From contig DFIA01000092.1 in NCBI GenBank assembly GCA_002372015.1, positions 47,187 through 111,186 on the forward strand: DNA of 64,000 nt. Direction: 5' to 3'. Shown piece after piece: positions 46,904-56,251 of the stretch. Position 1 is the stretch's first letter. Every line of letters starts with the position of its first letter. A model generated the notes under the pieces. That model saw only the letters and a list, made by a program, of their open reading frames with translations, did no database searches and was not told the origin of the DNA. This DNA comes from Bacteroidales bacterium UBA3709. GTDB taxonomy: Bacteria > Bacteroidota > Bacteroidia > Bacteroidales > UBA932. The translations under genes and the position numbers were made by a program.

Positions 46904-49771
46904 ATGAAAAAACTATATCGCATATTAGCCTTTATTGTTGCAGCCGTAAGTCCGTTACTGCTTTTTTCTCAATCTCCAACCAAAGATTTATCTGCTCTGC
47001 CAGAAGACCCAAGGGTAAAAAGCGGCACGCTCTCAAACGGCCTTTCTTATATCATTATCAAAAATCAGGCCCAAAAATCAAAGGCCACATTTTGTGTAGC
47101 GCAAAAGGTAGGTACTTCTTTAGAGAATGGCACAGACAGAGGCTCTTTTATGCTATTGCAACAACTTGCTACCAAGGGAACAAGAAATTTTGAAGGTTCT
47201 GCCATATCAGACTATCTAAAAACATTAGGTATGGAGGCAGATAATATGATTTTTTTAACGGGGGCAGATAGAGTTACTTATATGGTGAAGGATGTTCCGG
47301 TTGGTAGAAGCAATACCATAGACTCTTCTCTGTTGATATTGTATAACTGGATGAGCTCTATCAATGTAGATGAAGAAGATATAGATGCGGAGAGAAGTAC
47401 TTTGGCCGGAAAGATTCTTAACAGCTGGACTCCTATCCGCAGAATGCAACATAAATTATTAACAGCGCTTTATCCAGACAGCCCTTATATCAATGGAATA
47501 CAGCCTTCTGATATTAAGAGTATAAACACCATAAATTCTCGAGGCTTGCGTAGTTTTTACTATAACTGGTGTAGGCCCGAACTTCAGTGTGTAATTGTGG
47601 CGGGTGATATAGATCCGGCAAAGATGGAGACTCAGATTAAATCTGTATTCTCCACAATACCAAAACCATTGAAGAGCACAAAAAGAAATTTCTATTCTCC
47701 ACAGCCATTTGAGGGAGTAAAGACTTTTGTTTTGCAAGACGATGAGTTTGACAAATCAATAGTTTCTATAAATCTGCTCAAGCAACCTCTGAAAGACAAC
47801 TACAGAAAGACCAGCCTGCCTTTTATATTGGATTTTATGGATAATTCAATGATGCGTGTACTGCAAGACAGGATAAATGAAGCCATACTTAGAGAGAATT
47901 TACCTATTTACAATTTGAGTATTTCAAAAAACAGGTTCTTGGGGATAGAAAAGAGCAGTGCCATATCTATAGATTTTGAAACCTTGCCCTCTACCGTATA
48001 TGCTTCAACATCATTCATTAGCGCACAAATAAAAAAGTTGTCCGATTCTGGAGTAGATTCTAAGGAGTTTGCAAAAACGGTTGAGCTTTATTGGAAAGAA
48101 ATAGAGCACTTTTTTGATGGACGAGAAAGTGCCGGTAACGATATTTATGTTCAAAGAGCTCTTAGGGCAGCTTATGAAAACTATTCTATGGCGAGCACCG
48201 AACTGCAATTTGAAATAATGAAGCAGGTGTTGTTTTCTTTAGAAGCCAAGCAGTTTTCAGAATATATAGCCGCCGCCCTGCATCAAGAAGATAATATAGT
48301 GATAGCTTGTTATCTTCCAAAGGTAGAGGGGGTTGTCAATATATCAGAGGAGAGGCTCCTTACAGCTTATTCTCAGCCTCTCGACAAGCCGTTACAGCCA
48401 GGAGCCCACCTGCCGCAATGGCCTTCTGTAACCCCGGCCCTTGCTTCTACAATAGTTTCTGAAACAGAAGATTTACAATCGCATTCTAAAGTAATAGTTC
48501 TTTCCAATGGAGCAACCATTGTGTTGAAAAATGTAGAACAGGCTTCTGACACGATATTTTTTAGAGCGGTAAGCAAGGGTGGTTTTTCTTTAATAAAAGG
48601 AGCTTCTATAGGAAACCAAGAATATTACAATGGCCTGTTGGCGGTTGCAGAAATATCGGGAGTATCTTATGCAAATATGAATCGGCTATATGCCTATAAC
48701 CACATGGGGCTTACATCTAAAATAACCCAAAACACAGAAAAATTGGAGGGCTTTACCTTGCCGTCTGGGGCAGAAATGTTTATGCAGGCCATATACCTTA
48801 ACATGACAGCTCGGAAACCAGATATGTCTGCCTTTGAAATATATACCAGAAAAATAATCAACGACATGCAGTTTACCAACTTGTCGCCTCAGGCTGTTTT
48901 CAGAGATTCTGTTACATACTACAGAAACTCCAATAAGCAGTTTGTTGCAGGCATGGCAGAAGAAGAAGTTTCTTCTTACGACAAGGCCAAAATTCACGAT
49001 ATAGTTTCTGCAAGGTTTTCTAATGCTGCAGATTTTGTGTTTATCTTTGCCGGCAAAGGGGCGCATCTATATAAAGATTTAGCAGTAAAATATATAGGTG
49101 GCCTTCCGTCTAAGCCTTCTGAAAAAGAAAACTGGCAGGTTGTTCCAAATTATCTTGCCAAGGGCCGGCAGGAAAAACGGTTTCTTGTAAAGATGAATGT
49201 GCCTCGCAGTTATGCAAGCTTAACCCTGTCTTGCGCCAAAGATTTAACTGCAAAGAACTATGTTCTGTCCAAAATGCTGGAAACCTATATAGAAGGTATA
49301 TTCAAAAGAGACCTGTACACAAAGGTACCTCTCTATAACATAAAGACTTCTGCAGAATATTATCCGGAGCAAATATCTATAGCAGACATTGTTTTTGAAA
49401 CAGATTCTGCCAGCGTACATTCTTGTATAAATACATTGTTTGAGAAGCTTTCTGCCTGTGCTAAGGGCAAGCTCTCGGCAGAAGAAATGGCTGCTTGCCA
49501 GAGAGTTGTAAAAGATAAGTATTTATACTATTCTTCTACAGGCCGCTATTGGTTAAATATACTGGAACTGAAATACATGTCTGGTAAAGATTTTTCTTCT
49601 GCAACACAGGACTTGCTTTCTGGAATAACTAAGGCAGATTTCTGTGCTTTTGTAAAGGAGATTATCTCAGCCAACAGAATAACGGTGGTAATGGACGGAA
49701 CAACTGCAGATATTCCAACTATTCAGTTGTTGCAAGAAAACGAATTCATAAAACAATTCTTTGATATCTAA
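46904..49771 (+). CDS. M16 metallopeptidase homologue without zinc motif
   Basis: 955 residues with signal peptide (to about 22) and the two-half layout of secreted M16 (insulinase/pitrilysin-like) proteins. The N-terminal half aligns well by eye: VKSGTLSNGLSYII, VGTSLENGTDRG, then KGTRNFEGSAISDYLKTLGME. But where active members read RGLAHFLEHM, this one has RGSFMLLQQL, so His, Glu, His of HxxEH are Met83, Gln86, Gln87. No other HxxEH is present. It is therefore a predicted pseudo-peptidase, perhaps a peptide-binding or chaperone-like partner. The frame is intact throughout, which argues against a decaying pseudogene. Confidence 0.88.
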   Translation: MKKLYRILAFIVAAVSPLLLFSQSPTKDLSALPEDPRVKSGTLSNGLSYIIIKNQAQKSKATFCVAQKVGTSLENGTDRGSFMLLQQLATKGTRNFEGSAISDYLKTLGMEADNMIFLTGADRVTYMVKDVPVGRSNTIDSSLLILYNWMSSINVDEEDIDAERSTLAGKILNSWTPIRRMQHKLLTALYPDSPYINGIQPSDIKSINTINSRGLRSFYYNWCRPELQCVIVAGDIDPAKMETQIKSVFSTIPKPLKSTKRNFYSPQPFEGVKTFVLQDDEFDKSIVSINLLKQPLKDNYRKTSLPFILDFMDNSMMRVLQDRINEAILRENLPIYNLSISKNRFLGIEKSSAISIDFETLPSTVYASTSFISAQIKKLSDSGVDSKEFAKTVELYWKEIEHFFDGRESAGNDIYVQRALRAAYENYSMASTELQFEIMKQVLFSLEAKQFSEYIAAALHQEDNIVIACYLPKVEGVVNISEERLLTAYSQPLDKPLQPGAHLPQWPSVTPALASTIVSETEDLQSHSKVIVLSNGATIVLKNVEQASDTIFFRAVSKGGFSLIKGASIGNQEYYNGLLAVAEISGVSYANMNRLYAYNHMGLTSKITQNTEKLEGFTLPSGAEMFMQAIYLNMTARKPDMSAFEIYTRKIINDMQFTNLSPQAVFRDSVTYYRNSNKQFVAGMAEEEVSSYDKAKIHDIVSARFSNAADFVFIFAGKGAHLYKDLAVKYIGGLPSKPSEKENWQVVPNYLAKGRQEKRFLVKMNVPRSYASLTLSCAKDLTAKNYVLSKMLETYIEGIFKRDLYTKVPLYNIKTSAEYYPEQISIADIVFETDSASVHSCINTLFEKLSACAKGKLSAEEMAACQRVVKDKYLYYSSTGRYWLNILELKYMSGKDFSSATQDLLSGITKADFCAFVKEIISANRITVVMDGTTADIPTIQLLQENEFIKQFFDI

Positions 49772-49796
49772 AAAGCATGATAAAAAAGAACCCATT

Positions 49797-50378
49797 ATGG
49801 TTATAGAAATTGGTAACTGCCTTGTAAGCACAGAAATACTTACGGAATACTTTTGTTGCGACTATCAAAAATGCAAGGGATGTTGCTGTGTTGTGGGAGA
49901 TAGTGGAGCCCCGCTAAGCAAAGCGGAGGGAGAGAGCTTGCAGAGGCAGTTGCCGGATTATGAAACCTATTTGGCGGCAGACGGCAAGGCTGAATTAACA
50001 GAACAAGGCTTTTATGTAACAGATATAGATGGAGATATGGTAACTCCTCTTGTGAGGTCGGATGGCAGGTGTGCCTATTCTGTTACAGACAGTAAAGGCT
50101 TTACCTTTTGTTGTGTAGAGCGTGGTTTTGAGAAGTTTAACAGAGGAATACGCAAGCCGTTTTCGTGTTGGATATTTCCTATAAGACTAAAAGAGTTCAG
50201 TACAGGATTTACAGGCCTTATGCTAAGTAGAGAGCACTTATGTTCAGAAGCTTTTGCCCTTGGGCGTAGTAAGAAAATAAAAGTATATCAGTTCTTGCAA
50301 AAACCCATAGAAGCTCGGTTTGGCAAAGAGTTTTTTGAAGAGCTGTGCAAGGCAGAAAAAATGATGGCAGAAATTTAA
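49797..50378 (+). CDS. DUF3109 family cysteine-rich protein
   Basis: 193 residues from ATG 49797 (MVIEIGNCLVSTEILTEYF). The longer frame from 49761 overlaps the M16-like gene and is basic. The Cys-dense CCDYQKCKGCCCVVGDSGAPL, followed by FCCVERGF and FSCWIFPIR, suggests a metal or Fe-S site. Function unknown; conserved in Bacteroidota. Confidence 0.88.
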   Translation: MVIEIGNCLVSTEILTEYFCCDYQKCKGCCCVVGDSGAPLSKAEGESLQRQLPDYETYLAADGKAELTEQGFYVTDIDGDMVTPLVRSDGRCAYSVTDSKGFTFCCVERGFEKFNRGIRKPFSCWIFPIRLKEFSTGFTGLMLSREHLCSEAFALGRSKKIKVYQFLQKPIEARFGKEFFEELCKAEKMMAEI

Positions 50379-50388
50379 AAGCCTCTGC

Positions 50389-50595
50389 TCATTTAACTTC
50401 TTGAGAAGTGGCTAATAATTTTAGGGCTTGTTCGTAATCTTCGTCGTTAACTACCAGATCTATAGATAGTTTATACGAAATGCCTGCATAAGGCATATTT
50501 TGATGCAATACTTCTGCCTGTATGCCATGGCTTTCCAACATAGCCTTATCTATGTTGGCAGTCATTGGATTAAGATATTTCTTTACTGTCTTCAT
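50389..50595 (-). CDS. DUF2007-type small protein
   Basis: 68 residues. The layout (start MKTVKKYLNPMTANIDKAML, then ESHGIQAEVLHQ and VNDEDYEQALKLL) matches the putative signal-transducing DUF2007 family, possibly a ferredoxin-like fold. It overlaps the upstream membrane-protein gene by 26 bp. Function unknown. Confidence 0.8.
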   Translation of the reverse strand: MKTVKKYLNPMTANIDKAMLESHGIQAEVLHQNMPYAGISYKLSIDLVVNDEDYEQALKLLATSQEVK

Positions 50596-51061
50596 CTTGT
50601 GTTAGCACTCGTTCTATTCTCATGGCCACCCTCACAACATCTTTTCGTTGGCCTTCTATGGTTAGCATACCATCGGATTCTGTGAGGGTTACAGCATCTT
50701 CTCCCAACCTTAAAATTTTTACTATTGCGCTTTTGTTGCGGAACCTCATATAATTATGAATATTCTGAGAATCAGTCTCTTCTACCAGATTCATATCGTT
50801 GAGGGCATTAACAATGGTCTGCCTTTTTGTAATAAGTGCATCTCCTATGGCTACGTCTTTTTTACTGTATCCGATAAGGGGATATACAACAGCATAGGCT
50901 CCGAAAAATATCAGCACCTTGGTGAGGTTGCCTTTGAACAAATCCCAAGGTTTGAGGTCAGGCTCGTGCTCAGAAGTGTAGAACATGATGAGCACTACAG
51001 CACAAAACAAAAAGCCCACAAGAAAGAGGCATTTAATAGAACGCAAGATATATTTTCCCAT
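50570..51061 (-). CDS. small membrane protein, unknown
   Basis: 163 residues with two N-terminal membrane helices (about 8-28 and 45-63) and a cytoplasmic domain with a GEDAVTLTESDGMLTIEGQ strand pair. I do not recognise a family. It is coupled to the DUF2007 gene by a 26-bp overlap and has a TATTTTTG element 29 bp upstream. Confidence 0.75.
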   Translation of the reverse strand: MGKYILRSIKCLFLVGFLFCAVVLIMFYTSEHEPDLKPWDLFKGNLTKVLIFFGAYAVVYPLIGYSKKDVAIGDALITKRQTIVNALNDMNLVEETDSQNIHNYMRFRNKSAIVKILRLGEDAVTLTESDGMLTIEGQRKDVVRVAMRIERVLTQDEDSKEIS

Positions 51062-51089
51062 AAAAGAAAAGCGTATATGGTTTATGACG

Positions 51090-51097
51090 CAAAAATA
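51090..51097 (-). promoter_or_regulatory. predicted -7 promoter element (minus strand) of the membrane protein-DUF2007 pair
   Basis: The minus strand reads TATTTTTG. It faces away from a second TATTTTTG on the plus strand at 51112, a compact divergent promoter. Confidence 0.4.
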
Positions 51098-51111
51098 ACG
51101 ATTTTTATTGC

Positions 51112-51119
51112 TATTTTTG
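51112..51119 (+). promoter_or_regulatory. predicted -7 promoter element of the coiled-coil protein gene
   Basis: TATTTTTG, 26 bp before the ATG at 51145. Only 14 bp separate it from the divergent element. Confidence 0.4.
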
Positions 51120-51144
51120 TAGTTGACAGTTAAAATTAAATGTT

Positions 51145-52014
51145 ATGGAAAAGAATCTGAAGATTATCATAGGTGTGCTCTCTGCAGTGATTCTCATTTT
51201 GGCTGGAATTCTGATTGCACAAATGTCAAAGAAAACAGAGATAAAAGAAACAGCTATGGAGCTTGCTGTAGATAAACAGGCTCTTACAGATCAGATGACG
51301 CAGTTGCAGCAAGACTATGCCTCTCTGTCTTCCACAAACGATACGATAAACACGCAGTTGCAGATAGAGAGAGAAAAGGTGGCAGAACTCATAGAAAAAG
51401 TAAAAAAGACAGAAGCTTCCAACCAAGCCCAACTCCGCAAATATGAGAAAGAACTTGGCACTCTCAGATCTATAATGAAGAGTTATATCAAGCAAATAGA
51501 TTCTCTGAATCAGATGAATATAGCTTTAAAAGAGGAGGTTTCCGAGGCAAAGAAACAGGTGGAAGAAACTTCTGCTAAGAACGAGGCGCAAGCAAAAAAA
51601 CTTGAGGCTCAGGCTAAGAAACTCGATGAGGGTTCTGTTGTTAGAGGACGCGGTGTATCTCTTGTAGCCCTCAATGGTAAAGGCAGAAGCACAGACCGTT
51701 CCAGCCGTACAGTACAATTCTGTACCAACCTGTCTCTTGTAGAGAATTCTATTGCTGAAACAGGTCTTATGACAGTTTATGTTAGAATAAAAGATCCGGA
51801 AGGAATACTCATGGCAGATCAATCTCAGCAGATGTTCACTTTTGGTGGAGAGCAGATGATATGTTCTGCTTCTCGCGAAGTGGATTATCAAGGAGAAGAA
51901 CTTGAGGTAAGTATATATTTTACTCCGGGAGTAGAACTTACAAAGGGAACCTACACAGTAGAAGCATATAGCACCAAAGGGAAACTCGGATCTGCGGAGA
52001 TAAGGCTTAAATAA
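51145..52014 (+). CDS. membrane-anchored coiled-coil protein
   Basis: 289 residues: one N-terminal membrane helix (about 6-27), a long coiled coil (about 35-165, rich in Gln, Lys and Glu), then a beta-rich C-terminal domain (about 170-289) with VYVRIKDPEGILM and YTVEAYSTKGKLGSAEIRL. The coiled part includes a short direct repeat, AQAKKLEAQAKKL. It appears to project into the periplasm. Family not recognised. hemW starts 8 bp downstream. Confidence 0.78.
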   Translation: MEKNLKIIIGVLSAVILILAGILIAQMSKKTEIKETAMELAVDKQALTDQMTQLQQDYASLSSTNDTINTQLQIEREKVAELIEKVKKTEASNQAQLRKYEKELGTLRSIMKSYIKQIDSLNQMNIALKEEVSEAKKQVEETSAKNEAQAKKLEAQAKKLDEGSVVRGRGVSLVALNGKGRSTDRSSRTVQFCTNLSLVENSIAETGLMTVYVRIKDPEGILMADQSQQMFTFGGEQMICSASREVDYQGEELEVSIYFTPGVELTKGTYTVEAYSTKGKLGSAEIRLK

Positions 52015-52021
52015 AAGCCAA

Positions 52022-53203
52022 ATGGCCGGAATATATCTGCACATTCCTTTCTGCAACTCAAAGTGCATATACTGCGGATTTTATTCCGTTGTTTCAAAGA
52101 CTTATGTAGGCAAATATATTTCTGCGCTTGAAAGAGAAATGTACGAGCGCAGAAATTTTTTTTCATCTCTATACAAGGCAGACAGAACCATCAGAACTCT
52201 TTACATAGGAGGTGGCACTCCATCTGTATTAGAAGTAGAAATGTTAGATAAAATTCTGATTGCACTCAAGCAAACATTTCTTTTTCCAAGTACAGCATTT
52301 AGTACAGAAAATCCAGATAAATTTGAATTTACCATAGAGGTAAATCCAGACGATATAACCATGGAATATGCTATTGCCCTGAAAAAGATAGGAGTAAACA
52401 GAATAAGTATGGGGGTGCAGTCTTTTTCAGACACTCATTTAAGATGGATGAGCCGCCGCCATACGGCTGTAGAGGCAATAGAAGCTTTTTACGTGCTTAG
52501 AGAAGCCGGATTTAGAAATATCAGCATAGATTTAATCTTTGGATTTCCAGACCTTTCAATGGATCAGTGGAAGTATAATATTGAGCGAATCTTGAATCTT
52601 ATGCCAGAACATATATCGGCTTACCAGCTTGGAATAGATGCAGATACCCCATTGGAGAAAAAACTGAAAAGCGGAAAACTCTCTTTGCCTTCGGACGAAC
52701 TATGTGCTAAAATGTATGCCGAACTTCAACAAGCTCTTATGGCAGGCGGATATGAGCAATATGAGGTGTCTAATTTTGCGCTAAGTTCTGCTAAGGAAAA
52801 TCGTAGCCGCCATAATTGCTCTTACTGGGCAAAAGTTCCTTATTTGGGATTAGGGCCTGGTGCTCACTCATATATAGGCAGACACAGAGAGTGGAACTTT
52901 CCTAACATAATATCTTATTGCAATCACACAACGCTTGTTCTAAGAGAGGGCGAGAATCTTTCTCCGCAAGATGTTTTTAATGAAGGACTTATGCTGGGGC
53001 TTAGAACTGCTGATGGCGTGTCTTTAGAAGCTTTGTGCGCTACCGATCCACAGGCTCCTGTTTTTATCCGGAGCATACTTCCTACGATAGAAGAGTTATG
53101 CAATAAACAATGTTTAATTATGACTCAGAGCGGGCGAATAAAAATACCACCTGAAAAACTATTTGTTTCAGATGGTATTATAAGAGATTTATTTGTTTGC
53201 TAA
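52022..53203 (+). CDS. hemW: radical SAM HemW-type protein
   Basis: Heme chaperone/HemN-like radical SAM protein of 393 residues. The 4Fe-4S motif CNSKCIYCGF has Cys 11, 15 and 18, followed by LYIGGGTPSVLE. The Cys spacing and lack of a HemN-specific N-terminal extension favour HemW over oxygen-independent coproporphyrinogen oxidase. A hydrophilic insertion lies near 85-103 (LFPSTAFSTENPDKFEF). Its stop directly abuts the stop of the convergent sdhC. Confidence 0.88.
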   Translation: MAGIYLHIPFCNSKCIYCGFYSVVSKTYVGKYISALEREMYERRNFFSSLYKADRTIRTLYIGGGTPSVLEVEMLDKILIALKQTFLFPSTAFSTENPDKFEFTIEVNPDDITMEYAIALKKIGVNRISMGVQSFSDTHLRWMSRRHTAVEAIEAFYVLREAGFRNISIDLIFGFPDLSMDQWKYNIERILNLMPEHISAYQLGIDADTPLEKKLKSGKLSLPSDELCAKMYAELQQALMAGGYEQYEVSNFALSSAKENRSRHNCSYWAKVPYLGLGPGAHSYIGRHREWNFPNIISYCNHTTLVLREGENLSPQDVFNEGLMLGLRTADGVSLEALCATDPQAPVFIRSILPTIEELCNKQCLIMTQSGRIKIPPEKLFVSDGIIRDLFVC

Positions 53204-53881
53204 TTACGCAGTGCAAAAACCATTGGCAACAAGATAACCCTTGGTGGCAACGGCCACAAATATCAAAACAATTACAGTAGCATAGATGTAGCCAATCCAC
53301 TGCAATCTTTTCAGCCACTTATTGTTGTTCATGCCAATAGAGTGAAATGCACTCCAGAAACCGTGAATCAGGTGTAACCACAAGAAAACAAACCATACAA
53401 GATAAAGGATATAGACATGTAGTCTTCCAAAGGTTTTGATCATTGCTTCTGCTCCGGATAAAACTTTATCTTCGTTACCTGTAAGATCTTGCAATTGCAT
53501 GTCTGCCCAAAAATCTGTAAGGTGTAGCGCCAATCCTATCAGAACAAAGATACCGAGAACAATCATATTCTTAGAAGCTAAATCGGCCTTGGTTTTGTTG
53601 GCTACAGCATATCTTTCCTTACCGCGGGCTTTGTAGTCCTGTATGTAAAGAATAAAGGCATAGACTATATGAACAACAAACCCTAACGCCAAAACAGGCA
53701 CCATTACGGTTACTATGGGAAGGGCCATAAATTCACATACTGCATTAAAATTCTCTGCTCCGTTAGGGAGTAAGTATGCTCCGTTACAAACAGCATGAAG
53801 GGTTAGAAAAAGAATCAGGAACAAACCGCTTAAACTCATTATAACCTTCTTGCCGATGGATGTTTTTAGTATGTTTGCCAT
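53204..53881 (-). CDS. sdhC: succinate dehydrogenase/fumarate reductase cytochrome b subunit
   Basis: Membrane anchor with heme groups that links the flavoprotein/iron-sulfur subunits to the quinone pool. 225 residues, with five hydrophobic helices and conserved histidines (LTLHAVCNG, ALGFVVHIVYAF, LALHLTDFW, LWLHLIHGFWSAFHSIG), as in Bacteroidota B-type cytochromes. Subunits A and B usually follow directly. Here the next sequence on this strand is the convergent hemW, so they must be elsewhere. Confidence 0.92.
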   Translation of the reverse strand: MANILKTSIGKKVIMSLSGLFLILFLTLHAVCNGAYLLPNGAENFNAVCEFMALPIVTVMVPVLALGFVVHIVYAFILYIQDYKARGKERYAVANKTKADLASKNMIVLGIFVLIGLALHLTDFWADMQLQDLTGNEDKVLSGAEAMIKTFGRLHVYILYLVWFVFLWLHLIHGFWSAFHSIGMNNNKWLKRLQWIGYIYATVIVLIFVAVATKGYLVANGFCTA

Positions 53882-53979
53882 ATCTGTACTTTAAATAAAA
53901 CGCTGCAATATACACACGATTTTTCTCATTAGCAAAGAAAAGCGAAGGGCTTATTGCAAACAGATTGTGTGAGATTATT

Positions 53980-54876
53980 TTATAAGGGAATAGTTCTAAG
54001 GCGTAGCCTGCATGCTTCTGTTTGGTGTTGGTTCTCGGGTAGTTGTTGTAGTATTTTAAAATTGTAGTCTGTGGTTGCAGGAGCAATAGACGTTGCAGCA
54101 GTTGCCGTAGCGGCAGAGGTAGCAGAAGTTGTAGCTTCTTGGCATGGTATTACATTGGGGTACATGTTCTTAGCGGGGCTCTGAAGTATAAGCAGAGGAA
54201 CCTCCGGCCTTCCTTCGGCTACATAGGCAATATCAAGACGCTGAATGTTGTTCTCTTTATGCCAAGAGAGAGTGAACAAGTCCAGAATATGGTCTAAGTA
54301 ACGCATAGAGTTAATGTGCCCATTAAAATCCACATCGCTGAAATAGGTATTAACTTCTCTGACAAGAGAGGTTTCTTCTGTATTTATTTGAATTCTAACC
54401 GGCTTTGTTATAGGCACTTCTATATACTCGGAAGAATCTGGCAATACTATAAATTCTTGAATAGCACCATCTTTAAATTCCAGTAAATTAACCGGATGGC
54501 GGGTTGTGGTATCTATCATTGCCCACACGCTACGTCCCCAACCGAGCACCTCCCCGGTGGCATCTACGCTTATCCTAAAATTACGGTTAGTAAACAGAGG
54601 GTGTACTTTTTCCACCCAAGTTTCTACGGCTATAACTTCGTGTCGAGATGGTATTCTTGCCATTTCTACCGCCAATCGGGATAAAACCCAAGTTTTGCCG
54701 CAAGAATTAAGGTAATCTGTGCCGTAACCTCTTTCAGAAGAATGATAGTCTGCAGCACTTAACATTGTGTTTACAAGAAAGCTGAACCTTAACATCTTGC
54801 GCAGATTGCACTGGTACTGCTCCACCTTGAATATGTAGCGTCCCTTTTTAGGAATGTTAGAGAATAGTTTACTCAT
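53980..54876 (-). CDS. acyl-ACP thioesterase
   Basis: Releases fatty acids from acyl carrier protein. The double hot-dog layout carries the catalytic DVDFNGHINSMRYLD (Asp183, Asn185, His187) and a Glu near 221. Of 298 residues, a stretch at 246-270 is almost only Ala, Thr and Ser, a low-complexity insert in the C-terminal hot-dog. Homologues are usually about 245-260 long. The gene is preceded by frr on the same strand (70 bp). Confidence 0.9.
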   Translation of the reverse strand: MSKLFSNIPKKGRYIFKVEQYQCNLRKMLRFSFLVNTMLSAADYHSSERGYGTDYLNSCGKTWVLSRLAVEMARIPSRHEVIAVETWVEKVHPLFTNRNFRISVDATGEVLGWGRSVWAMIDTTTRHPVNLLEFKDGAIQEFIVLPDSSEYIEVPITKPVRIQINTEETSLVREVNTYFSDVDFNGHINSMRYLDHILDLFTLSWHKENNIQRLDIAYVAEGRPEVPLLILQSPAKNMYPNVIPCQEATTSATSAATATAATSIAPATTDYNFKILQQLPENQHQTEACRLRLRTIPL

Positions 54877-54946
54877 AAAAGCTCCACTTGATAAGCCAGA
54901 TGAGCAAAGCCTATAACTGTTTGGCTTACCATAATCTGTTAAAAAA

Positions 54947-55513
54947 TCAGACCGTCATTATTTCTTTCTCTTTGGCCGCAACAAGTTCATCTACTTTTTT
55001 GGAGAAGGTGTCTGTATGTTTCTGGATTTCAGTTTCTGCATCTTTGCAAATATCTTCTTCCAAGCCGTCTTTCTTAAACTTCTTGTGAGCCTCTACCACA
55101 TCGCGCCTTGCATTACGAATACTCATTTTTGCATTTTCGCCGGCAGCTTTAGCCTGTTTGCAAAGTTCTTTTCTTCTCTCTTCTGTGAGTGGCGGTATGT
55201 TTATCCTAACATTTTCTCCATTGTTAATAGGGGTGAACCCCAAGTTGGCATCCATAATAGCTTTAACTATGAGAGGTACCATTTTTTTCTCCCAAGGCTG
55301 AACCATCATACTTTTGGAGTCTGGAGTGGTTATAGATGCTATCTTAGGAATGGCGGTAGGGGTGCCGTAATAATCTACCATAACATTATTGAGAACAGCA
55401 GGATTGGCCTTTCCTGCCCTAAAGGTCTTGAGGTCTTCCTCTAAATAAGCAATGGCGTTCTGCATTTTTTCAACGCCTTGTGCAATGTTGTCTTTAGAAA
55501 CCTGTATTTCCAT
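54947..55513 (-). CDS. frr: ribosome recycling factor
   Basis: Splits post-termination ribosomes with EF-G. 188 residues, with the hallmark FRAGKANPAVLNNVMVDYYG, PKIASITTPDSKSMMVQPW and the C-terminal three-helix bundle. Follows pyrH by 30 bp, a very common bacterial gene order. Confidence 0.97.
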   Translation of the reverse strand: MEIQVSKDNIAQGVEKMQNAIAYLEEDLKTFRAGKANPAVLNNVMVDYYGTPTAIPKIASITTPDSKSMMVQPWEKKMVPLIVKAIMDANLGFTPINNGENVRINIPPLTEERRKELCKQAKAAGENAKMSIRNARRDVVEAHKKFKKDGLEEDICKDAETEIQKHTDTFSKKVDELVAAKEKEIMTV

Positions 55514-55543
55514 ATTGTCTTATATTTTATTATAATCTATTCA

Positions 55544-56251
55544 TTAGTTAGATACGATGGTTCCCACATCTTCTCCGGCAAGCAATCTATTCAGATTCTT
55601 TGGGTCTGTCATATCAAAAACCACTATAGGAACATTGTTCTCTTTACAAAGAGTAAATGCTGTTTGATCCATCACTTTCAAATTGTCTGCCAAAGCTTTG
55701 TCAAACGATAAAGTGCTGTATCTTGTTGCATGAGGGTCTTTTTTAGGATCTGCAGTATAAACTCCATCAACTTTTGTGCCTTTTAAAAGTGCATCGGCCT
55801 CTATTTCACAGGCTCTTAAACTTGCAGCAGAATCTGTGGTAAAGAAAGGATTACCGGTTCCTCCTGTAAATATGGCAACTCCTCCCTTATTTAGAATCTC
55901 GATAGCTTTTTCTTTTGCAAAATGTCTGGCAAACGGTTCCATAGGATTTGGAGTAAATACTTCTGCCTCTACTCCACAATCGCACAGAAAAATGGCAAGA
56001 GCCTTGCCGTTGATAACCGTAGCTAACATGCCCATTTGATCTCCTTTAACACGATCGAACCCCTCTTTTACTCCATTCATACCCCTAAAAATATTTCCTC
56101 CGCCAACAACAATACCAATCTGAACCCCACTGCTAACAGCCTTGGCTATTTCTATGGCATAAGCTTTTATAACCTCCGAATCTAAGCCTTGTCCATCTGC
56201 TCCACCCATGGCTTCGCCACTGAGTTTAAGTAATATTCTTTTATATTTCAT
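55544..56251 (-). CDS. pyrH: UMP kinase
   Basis: Phosphorylates UMP to UDP. 235 residues of the bacterial hexameric family: KRILLKLSGEAMGG, VVGGGNIFRG, GTGNPFFTTDSAA, KGTKVDGVYTADPKKDP. Length normal. Expected co-transcription with frr. Confidence 0.97.
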   Translation of the reverse strand: MKYKRILLKLSGEAMGGADGQGLDSEVIKAYAIEIAKAVSSGVQIGIVVGGGNIFRGMNGVKEGFDRVKGDQMGMLATVINGKALAIFLCDCGVEAEVFTPNPMEPFARHFAKEKAIEILNKGGVAIFTGGTGNPFFTTDSAASLRACEIEADALLKGTKVDGVYTADPKKDPHATRYSTLSFDKALADNLKVMDQTAFTLCKENNVPIVVFDMTDPKNLNRLLAGEDVGTIVSN

